From Bacteroidota bacterium (GTDB lineage Bacteria > Bacteroidota > Bacteroidia > Flavobacteriales > Weeksellaceae): a stretch of 10,884 nt of DNA. A program made the translations under genes and the position numbers. Shown here in pieces: positions 6,024 through 10,884 of the stretch. Position 1 is the stretch's first letter; every line of letters starts with the position of its first letter. The notes below the pieces were generated by a model that saw nothing but the letters and a program-made list of their open reading frames with translations, was not told the origin of the DNA and did not search any database. The stretch covers positions 1 to 10,884 of the forward strand of contig JAEWZO010000014.1 of assembly GCA_023458415.1 (NCBI GenBank), given 5' to 3'.

Positions 6024-6389
6024 TTATGCGATTCCCAGTTTTGATTTTAAAGTCTTTTGGATTGAACCAATAATCCTGGCTATTTCATCAGCATTATTCA
6101 ATAATTCCGTGCCTTTTTCTGCAGTTAAATAATCAGAGTGAAGCAGCAATTTAATCCAATAGATGGTTTCTCTAATTTCCTTATAAGCAATTGTAATTTT
6201 GGCAAAAAAATCACGGTCGCTTTGTGCGCCAATTGCTTCTTCAATATTTGCACCAACAGAAGTTCCACTTCTTAAAAGCTGTTTCGACAATACGAATTCC
6301 TTCTTCTCCGAAGATAAAAATTTATACTCTGAAATTACTTTCAATGCAAAATCAAAACTTTTCTGCTGAATAATATTATCCGTTCTCAA
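6024..6389 (-). CDS. Four-helix-bundle protein, S23 / 23S rRNA intervening-sequence family
   Basis: A 121-aa, mostly helical protein of the family found in 23S rRNA intervening sequences and widely in Bacteroidota genomes; it is structurally related to the Avd accessory protein of diversity-generating retroelements. The family signature QLLRSGTSVGANIEEAIGAQ spans 37-56, followed by DFFAKITIAYKEIRETIYWIKLL (60-82), where helix 3 carries the conserved KEIRETIYWI. Family members likely form positively charged oligomers that may bind nucleic acid; the cellular role is not settled. No ATG is available: the frame is open back to a TAA at 6414-6416, and the residue aligning with the usual start is TTG at 6387-6389. 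The start is therefore probably TTG. The gene is flanked by inverted AATTACGAATTA repeats. Confidence 0.9.
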   Translation of the reverse strand: MRTDNIIQQKSFDFALKVISEYKFLSSEKKEFVLSKQLLRSGTSVGANIEEAIGAQSDRDFFAKITIAYKEIRETIYWIKLLLHSDYLTAEKGTELLNNADEIARIIGSIQKTLKSKLGIA

Positions 6390-6405
6390 AACAAAGTTTG
6401 TTATG

Positions 6406-6429
6406 ATTCGTAATTACTAATTCGTAATT
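6406..6429 (-). repeat. Right inverted repeat of the four-helix-bundle cassette
   Basis: On the minus strand this reads AATTACGAATTA, GT, AATTACGAAT, matching the left copy (5995-6018) at 22 of 24 positions; only the central dinucleotide differs (GT versus TC). Its outer edge overlaps the HMG-CoA reductase stop codon at 6428-6430. Confidence 0.85.
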
Positions 6430-7753
6430 AATTTCTAAGTCTTTCCAGCTCCGCAATCACCTCGTGATGACTTACCGTTTTATCTTTGAAATAGGTCACA
6501 AAATGTTGCTTCTCCTGTTCGGTTGCATTCATCTGATTCAGGATGTTGAAAAGGTGCATTTTCATATGACCTTTCTGAATTCCCGTAGTTACCAGCGAAC
6601 GCAAAGCACCAAAATTCTGTGCCAAACCGGAAACCGCTAAAATACTCATCAGTTCCTGAGCCGAAGGTTTTCCAAGCAGCGCCAAAGAAAATTTCACTAG
6701 AGGATGAAGATTGGTCAGTCCGCCAACAACGCCCACAGAAATTGGCAAATCGATCCAGAATCTGAAAATTCCGTTGTCGGTTGTGCAGTGCGTCAAAGAT
6801 TTATATTTTCCGTCGCGGGCAGCATACGCGTGAGCACAGGCTTCGGTTGCACGGAAATCGTTTCCGGTGGCAATTACCACTGCGTCCACTCCATTCATAA
6901 TCCCTTTGTTGTGCGTGGTGGCGCGGAACGGCTCAATTTCGGCAATCGTAACGGCCTGCTTAAATTTCCATGCAAATTCTTCATTGGAAATTCCGGAGTC
7001 GTCTTTCAAATCATCAATTTTACAGGAAACTTCGGCGCGAACAATACAATCCGGTGTAAAATTGGACAGAATATTCATCACCACCTGCAGCGAATCTTTT
7101 TCTTCCTGAGTAAAGGTTTCCTCTTTGTTCACCTCATCTTTCAGCGTTTTTCCAAACTGCTCCAGACACGAATTAATAAAATTCGCGCCCATCGAATCCA
7201 CTGTATTAAAACTCGCTTTAATCTGGTAATAATCAGCCATTTCAGTGGTTTTGTCGATCAAACGAATATTGAGGATTCCGCCGCCGCGTTTGCGCATATT
7301 GGCCGTAATGGCTTCCGTAGCTTCAAAAAGCTTCTGTTTCAGTTTGAAGTTGAAAAAATGCTGCAGCTTATGGCTTTCCACCTTGAAGATAAAATGCGTG
7401 TGACCCAGCTTTTTGGTATTGATAATGGTCGTTTTGAAACCGCCCTTGTCAATCCAGAATTTTGCTGCCTTCGAAGCAGCAGCTACTACAGAACTTTCTT
7501 CCACCGCCATTGGCAACGCAAGTAATTTTCCGTCGATCAGGAAGTTAGGTGCAATTCCGTACGGCATATAAAAATTGGAAATCGTATTCTCCGAAAATTC
7601 TTCATGCAATTGCTGAAGCTCCAGATTATCATTCCAATATTGCTTTAGAATCTGTTGGTATTCCACGTTTCCGTCTAAATATTCATTTACAATCCAATCA
7701 ATTTTCCCCTGTTTTGTCAGTTTGGAAAAACCTTCCACCGGCCGATGATTCAT
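6428..7753 (-). CDS. Hydroxymethylglutaryl-CoA reductase, class II
   Basis: A 441-aa cytoplasmic enzyme that reduces HMG-CoA to mevalonate. Class II enzymes were first described as degradative, but in flavobacteria, which make isoprenoids by the mevalonate pathway, the role is most likely biosynthetic. Catalytic residues can be placed by motif: Glu85/86 in PMAVEESSVVAAAS (81-94), Lys283 in THNKGIMNG, Asp299 in TGNDFRA, and His396 in KGHMKMH. DSMGAN (186-191) marks the cofactor-binding domain. The N-terminus has no membrane anchor, as expected for class II. The ATG at 7753 lies 14 bp from a likely transcription start. Downstream, the stop codon is made from the last bases of the cassette's right repeat, so the extreme C-terminus may have been altered by insertion. 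The gene leads a minus-strand run of small genes. Confidence 0.95.
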   Translation of the reverse strand: MNHRPVEGFSKLTKQGKIDWIVNEYLDGNVEYQQILKQYWNDNLELQQLHEEFSENTISNFYMPYGIAPNFLIDGKLLALPMAVEESSVVAAASKAAKFWIDKGGFKTTIINTKKLGHTHFIFKVESHKLQHFFNFKLKQKLFEATEAITANMRKRGGGILNIRLIDKTTEMADYYQIKASFNTVDSMGANFINSCLEQFGKTLKDEVNKEETFTQEEKDSLQVVMNILSNFTPDCIVRAEVSCKIDDLKDDSGISNEEFAWKFKQAVTIAEIEPFRATTHNKGIMNGVDAVVIATGNDFRATEACAHAYAARDGKYKSLTHCTTDNGIFRFWIDLPISVGVVGGLTNLHPLVKFSLALLGKPSAQELMSILAVSGLAQNFGALRSLVTTGIQKGHMKMHLFNILNQMNATEQEKQHFVTYFKDKTVSHHEVIAELERLRN

Positions 7754-7772
7754 AGTTCAAAAATTTGTTGTT

Positions 7773-7780
7773 CAAAGATA
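7773..7780 (-). promoter_or_regulatory. Putative -7 promoter box for the HMG-CoA reductase gene (TATCTTTG)
   Basis: Perfect TAnnTTTG on the minus strand, identical in all eight bases to the rnpB box. It lies 19 bp upstream of the ATG, predicting a short leader of about 14 nt. A -33 TTG at normal spacing is not obvious. Confidence 0.6.
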
Positions 7781-7828
7781 AAGAAAATGAGCGGGAAGAT
7801 GAGCCGCAACAGCCGTGAGATTTTCAGA

Positions 7829-7909
7829 AGCCGGGAACCTGCTCTCCACTGTATCTTTTTGCCTGCCCGCAAACCAACGCAAAAAAAGGATGCCGTTGCG
7901 ATCAGGGCT
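7829..7909. repeat. Structured, repeat-like intergenic element between the HMG-CoA reductase and DUF4846 genes
   Basis: About 80 bases can fold into one long interrupted hairpin. Outer pairs are AGC (7829-7831) with GCT (7907-7909) and CCTG (7838-7841) with CAGG (7903-7906); inner pairs are ATCTTTTTGC (7853-7862) with GC-AAAAAA-GGAT (7879-7891). Read on the minus strand it runs AGCCCTGATCGCAACGGCAT, a T-run, a loop, an A-run, then AGTGGAGAGCAGG. This resembles an unannotated motif I recall from many flavobacterial intergenic regions (AGCCC.GAT...AAC..CATCC-T-run...A-run-GAT...GTGG...GCGGG). The resemblance is from memory and was not searched. It is not coding in either gene. Confidence 0.5.
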
Positions 7910-7942
7910 ATGAGATGCGTATTTTTTATTAAATTTAGTTCA

Positions 7943-8833
7943 ATGAAAAACCTCTTTCCATTTCTAATCGTATTCCTGCTCTTTTCCTGCAAAAAAGAAC
8001 GGAACAACTTTGTTCAAAAGTCAGAAAATTTAGTCGAGAAAAGTGAGGAAAACCAACCAGTTGTAGAAATAAGCACTCCAAAAATCAACCGTGATAAAAA
8101 TACCGTTCGCGAACGTTTTGATGCTCCTGAAGGATTCAAATGGAAAGAAAGCATACCCAACTCTTACGGTCATTTCATCGAAAATTTCAAACTGAAACCG
8201 TACGGAACAAAAATTTTGCAATACAACGGAACTCCGATTTCAAATCAAAATATGCATGACGCAGTGTTTGATATTTCTGTTGGAACCAGAGATCTGCAGC
8301 AATGCGCCGATGCCATCATCAGACTTCGTGCGGAATATTTAAAAAGTACCGGAAAAGAAGACGAAATCGCTTTTCAATACACAAGCGGCGATGTATTAAA
8401 GTGGAGTGCGTATAAAAACGGAGAACGCCTTACTGTAAGAGGAAACACAGTTTCCAGAGCAATAAGCGCAACGGTAGATTCTTCGGATGAAAAATTTAAG
8501 AATTATCTGGAAAATATTTTCATGTACGCAGGAACGATTTCACAAAACCGCGAGACAAAACCTATTACCAAAAATTCAGATTTAAAAACCGGCGATATCC
8601 TGATCACGGCAGGCAGTCCTGGACACGTTGTGTTCATCGCGGGTGTTTCGGAAAATAAAAACGGAGACAGACTTTATCTTTTAGGAGAAGGTTTCACACC
8701 TGCGCAGTCTATTTCGGTGATGAAAAATCCAAATCATCCCGAAATTTCGCCGTGGTATGAGCTCGATGTAAATTCGGAAATTATCCGAACTTCACGGTAT
8801 GTTTTTAAACCGGTAAATTTCCGGAGATACTAA
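7943..8833 (+). CDS. DUF4846 domain-containing lipoprotein
   Basis: A 296-aa predicted lipoprotein. The start is set at ATG 7943 because it gives a signal peptide MKNLFPFLIVFLLFSC with lipobox L13-F14-S15-C16; extending the frame back to 7745 would run through the intergenic repeat. After Cys16 come KKER and a Lys/Glu-rich linker to about residue 58, then the DUF4846 domain. Conserved blocks are SYGHFIENFKLKPYG (74-88), HDAVFDISVGTRDLQQCADA (105-124), IIRLRAEYL (125-133), GDVLKWSAY (149-157), LKTGDILITAGSPGHVVFIAG (214-234) and NPNHPEISPWYEL (262-274). Cys121 at a helix start and His228 in a GHVV strand resemble the Cys/His pair of NlpC/P60-like cysteine peptidases; this is inference. The residues after the lipid-modified Cys are not the acidic cluster that marks surface export in this phylum, so a periplasm-facing location is favoured. 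Its stop overlaps that of the ABC-F gene. Confidence 0.88.
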   Translation: MKNLFPFLIVFLLFSCKKERNNFVQKSENLVEKSEENQPVVEISTPKINRDKNTVRERFDAPEGFKWKESIPNSYGHFIENFKLKPYGTKILQYNGTPISNQNMHDAVFDISVGTRDLQQCADAIIRLRAEYLKSTGKEDEIAFQYTSGDVLKWSAYKNGERLTVRGNTVSRAISATVDSSDEKFKNYLENIFMYAGTISQNRETKPITKNSDLKTGDILITAGSPGHVVFIAGVSENKNGDRLYLLGEGFTPAQSISVMKNPNHPEISPWYELDVNSEIIRTSRYVFKPVNFRRY

Positions 8834-10770
8834 TCTTCAATCTGCATCGAAAGGTATTCCCACTCCTGTAAAGCCATGTCGAGTTGCTCTTTTATGGAAT
8901 TGTATTTTTCCAGGGTTTCTTCAGAAGGATTTTCTTTAGTGAAACCGGCTTCCATTTCCTCTACCTTCAGTTCAAGTTCGGAGATTTTTTCTTCCACTTT
9001 CTTGATTTTGTTCTGAATGTTTTTCTGCTCTTTGGACATAAAACCCGAAGACTTTTCCACTTCCAGTTTTGGCGCAGGAACTTCAGTTTTAGGTGTTTCA
9101 ACTTCTTTCCCTTTCAACTCTGCCAGTTTCGATTTTTCCGCAGAAACTTCGCGGATGGATTCTTTCTGACGGAATTCCAGATACTCATCGATATTACCAA
9201 GGAATTCTTTCATTTTACCATCACGGAATTCGAAAATCTTATCACAAAGTCCTTGGAGAAATTCACGGTCGTGAGAAATTACGATTAAAGTCCCTTCAAA
9301 TTTCTGCAACGCGAGCTTAATAATTTCTTTGGACTGAATATCAAGGTGGTTCGTAGGTTCGTCCATGATGAGCGTATTGAACGGACGTAGCAAAAGTTTA
9401 CATAAAGCAAGTCGGTTTCGCTCACCTCCGGAAAGCACTTTTGTTTTTTTCTGAACATCTTCGCCCTGGAAAAGGAAGCTTCCTAAAAGATCGCGTACGC
9501 GCGGTCTGGTTTCTTCGGTTGCTGAATCTTCAGCTTCTTCCAGAACGGTTTTGTTCGGCGTTAAAACCTCTTCCTGATTCTGTGTAAAATAGCCGATATT
9601 CACGTTGTGACCTAAAGTCCAGCTTCCTGAATAGTCGGAAATTTCACCGGAAAGAATTTTTGCGAGTGTCGTTTTTCCCTGCCCGTTCTGCCCTAAAAGT
9701 GCAATTCGGTCGCCACGTTCCACAAAGAAATCAACATTATCGAAAACTTCTTTCGTACCGTAAGATTTTCCAAGATTTTCGGCTTCAAAAATAACTTTAC
9801 CGGGAACCACAGACTGAACGAAACGGATATTGAACTTAGAAACATCCTCGTTATCAATTTCAATACGGTCAATTTTTTCGAGTTTTTTAATCAACGACTG
9901 CGCAAAAGAAGCTTTTGTTGCAGAAGCACGGAAGCGGTTGATGTTGTCTTCCATCTGTTTAATTTCCGCATCCTGGTTTTTCTTCGCCTGCTTCAGTTTT
10001 TCGCGTCTTTCTTCACTCAGCTCCAGATATTTTGAATAATTGGCTTTATAATCATCAACTTTTTTATTGTTGATATCGAAAGTACGGGTACAAACCGCCG
10101 TCATAAACTGTTTATCGTGACTCACCAATACGATAGCTCCATTGTAATCTTTAAGGAAATTTTCAAGCCAAATGATGGATTCCATATCAAGGTGGTTGGT
10201 TGGCTCATCCAGAAGCATTAAATCGTTTTTCTGCAGAAGAAGCTTCGCAAGTTCAATACGCATTCTCCAGCCGCCGGAAAATTCGTCCGTAATTTTCTGG
10301 AAATCATCTGCTTTAAAACCCAACCCCAAAAGAACTTTCTCCATATCACCTTCCAAATTGTAGGCGTCGTGGTGCATCAGAAGATCGTTCAGTTCCGTCA
10401 TGCGGTGGATCAGATTTTCGTAGGCATCACTTTCGTAATCTGTTCTGGTCGCCAATTGATGATTCACTTCATCCAGTTCAGATTTCATGGCATTAATCTG
10501 TTCGAAAGCCTGCATGGTTTCGTCCCAGACGGTTCTACCTTTCACAAAATCAAGGTCCTGTTTCAGGAAACCGATCGTGATATTTCCTTCCGGAATAATG
10601 TTCCCTTCATAGAAATTGATTTCACCTGAAAGCATTTTCAGCAAGGTAGATTTCCCGGCGCCGTTTTTACCAACGAGCCCAATTTTATCATCCTTTTTAA
10701 TGGTAAAATTTACATTCTGAAAAAGATAGTTGCCGGAATGATGCAAACCTAAACCCTGTACTGAAAGCAT
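8830..10770 (-). CDS. ABC-F family ATPase (Uup/YheS-like), ribosome-associated
   Basis: A 646-aa soluble protein with two ABC ATPase domains and no membrane domain, the mark of ABC-F proteins that act on the ribosome. ABC1: Walker A GKNGAGKST (34-42), signature FSGGWRMR (164-171), Walker B LMLLDEPTNHLD (184-195), switch His218. The linker 235-318 is charged and helical, as in the P-site tRNA interaction motif. ABC2: Walker A GQNGQGKTT (360-368), signature LSGGERNR (446-453), Walker B LIMDEPTNHLD (467-477), switch His500. Residues about 545-646 form a Lys/Glu-rich C-terminal extension ending in a coiled coil, as in Uup/YheS-type members. Both sites look catalytically intact. Whether it is a housekeeping translation factor or confers antibiotic resistance cannot be told from sequence; the core-gene setting favours housekeeping. 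The start lies 24 bp after the tRNA-Gln terminator hairpin, with no clear promoter box. Confidence 0.95.
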   Translation of the reverse strand: MLSVQGLGLHHSGNYLFQNVNFTIKKDDKIGLVGKNGAGKSTLLKMLSGEINFYEGNIIPEGNITIGFLKQDLDFVKGRTVWDETMQAFEQINAMKSELDEVNHQLATRTDYESDAYENLIHRMTELNDLLMHHDAYNLEGDMEKVLLGLGFKADDFQKITDEFSGGWRMRIELAKLLLQKNDLMLLDEPTNHLDMESIIWLENFLKDYNGAIVLVSHDKQFMTAVCTRTFDINNKKVDDYKANYSKYLELSEERREKLKQAKKNQDAEIKQMEDNINRFRASATKASFAQSLIKKLEKIDRIEIDNEDVSKFNIRFVQSVVPGKVIFEAENLGKSYGTKEVFDNVDFFVERGDRIALLGQNGQGKTTLAKILSGEISDYSGSWTLGHNVNIGYFTQNQEEVLTPNKTVLEEAEDSATEETRPRVRDLLGSFLFQGEDVQKKTKVLSGGERNRLALCKLLLRPFNTLIMDEPTNHLDIQSKEIIKLALQKFEGTLIVISHDREFLQGLCDKIFEFRDGKMKEFLGNIDEYLEFRQKESIREVSAEKSKLAELKGKEVETPKTEVPAPKLEVEKSSGFMSKEQKNIQNKIKKVEEKISELELKVEEMEAGFTKENPSEETLEKYNSIKEQLDMALQEWEYLSMQIED

Positions 10771-10794
10771 ATGTGTAAAATTTCTAAAATTAAA

Positions 10795-10822
10795 AAACCG
10801 TCTCTTATCGGAGAGACGGTTT
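10795..10822 (-). terminator. Rho-independent terminator after tRNA-Gln
   Basis: An 11-bp perfect stem, 10795-10805 with 10812-10822 (AAACCGTCTCT and its complement), closes a 6-nt loop TATCGG. On the minus strand it is followed by a run of Ts (GGTTTTTTAATTTT). It begins 1 bp after the tRNA-Gln 3' end, so it most simply ends the tRNA transcript. The plus-strand side lacks a comparable T-run. Confidence 0.88.
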
Positions 10823-10823
10823 G

Positions 10824-10884
10824 TAGACCCACAGGGATTCGAACCCCAGATGACTGAACCAAAATCAGTAGTGTTACCGCTACA
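10824..10884 (-). tRNA. tRNA-Gln (anticodon UUG), 5' end beyond the right window edge
   Basis: On the minus strand the T-arm GGTTCGAATCC (10835-10845), a short variable region and an anticodon arm with stem ACTGA/TCAGT and loop TTTTGGT are clear. Loop positions 34-36 are TTG at 10860-10862, so the tRNA reads CAA/CAG glutamine codons. The acceptor 3' strand is TGGGTCT (10831-10825) with discriminator A at 10824; CCA is not encoded (CAA follows). The T-stem contains two wobble pairs (T49-G65, G50-T64). The D-arm start and the 5' acceptor strand are outside the window. Confidence 0.93.

Larger units (their letters stand above)
5995..6429. mobile_element. Putative 435-bp inverted-repeat cassette carrying a four-helix-bundle gene
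   Basis: A single gene (6024-6389) is framed almost to the base by inverted repeats matching at 22 of 24 positions. Outside the unit, the HMG-CoA reductase stop and the ATG of the 56-aa protein are left only about 5 bp apart, as expected if the unit had been inserted into a tight operon junction. No transposase is encoded, so movement would need help in trans or a mechanism involving the encoded protein. Members of this protein family also occur within intervening sequences of 23S rRNA genes, which supports an insertion-type history. Mobility itself is inferred. Confidence 0.5.

Noticed and set aside
5995..6429. CRISPR-like array from the AATTACGAATTA repeats
   Set aside because: The repeats are inverted at the two ends of a gene, with 2-nt separations within each end and no spacer series.
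6704..7525. 273-aa plus-strand frame inside the HMG-CoA reductase gene
   Set aside because: It is a mirror of a strongly conserved enzyme with all catalytic motifs on the other strand; its composition (Phe, Arg, His, Asn-rich) is typical of an antisense shadow.
7930..7937. TAAATTTA as a -7 box for the DUF4846 gene
   Set aside because: The final G is missing and the implied start would coincide with the ATG, requiring a leaderless mRNA; noted only as a possibility.
7745..7942. N-terminal extension of the DUF4846 protein by 66 residues to an upstream start
   Set aside because: It would place a lipoprotein signal peptide in the middle of the protein and translate the structured intergenic repeat; the internal ATG at 7943 gives a proper lipobox.

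Overview
The window reads as a chromosomal core-gene segment from a member of the Bacteroidota, most likely a flavobacterium of the Chryseobacterium/Weeksellaceae type. The basis is: moderate-to-low GC; no Shine-Dalgarno-like leaders; several perfect copies of the Bacteroidota -7 promoter box TAnnTTTG placed just upstream of genes; a class II HMG-CoA reductase (mevalonate pathway); Bacteroidota-style genes (DUF1573, DUF4846, S23-type four-helix-bundle protein); and protein sequences that resemble Chryseobacterium proteins. The genus is inferred, not proven.

Layout, left to right. (1) The 5' part of valS (minus, cut by the window edge) is divergent from a secreted DUF1573 protein (plus), which ends in a strong terminator. 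(2) A PPK2-type polyphosphate kinase (plus) converges on the RNase P RNA gene rnpB (minus), with almost no gap. (3) An MscS-type channel (plus) converges on sucC (minus) across a perfect 28-bp palindrome that can terminate both. (4) A minus-strand run goes HMG-CoA reductase, four-helix-bundle protein, an overlooked 56-aa membrane protein, DUF423 membrane protein, and a small zinc-ribbon-15-like protein. The four-helix-bundle gene sits inside a 435-bp unit bounded by near-perfect inverted repeats built from AATTACGAATTA. The unit fits exactly between the HMG-CoA reductase stop and the next start codon, so it looks like an inserted cassette. (5) A divergent intergenic region carries a structured repeat-like element, followed by a DUF4846 lipoprotein (plus). 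(6) An ABC-F ATPase (minus) converges on the lipoprotein gene with overlapping stop codons. Upstream of it lie a hairpin terminator and a tRNA-Gln(UUG) gene cut by the right edge.

Most genes are unrelated housekeeping functions: translation (valS, tRNA-Gln, ABC-F, rnpB), central metabolism (sucC), isoprenoids (HMG-CoA reductase), nucleotide/polyphosphate metabolism (PPK2) and osmotic safety (MscS). I see no defence system, CRISPR array, prophage or canonical transposase. The less ordinary material is the inverted-repeat four-helix-bundle cassette, two further structured intergenic repeats (5274-5345 and 7829-7909), and two poorly described proteins (DUF4846 with a possible Cys/His catalytic pair, and a cysteine-poor relative of zinc-ribbon proteins).
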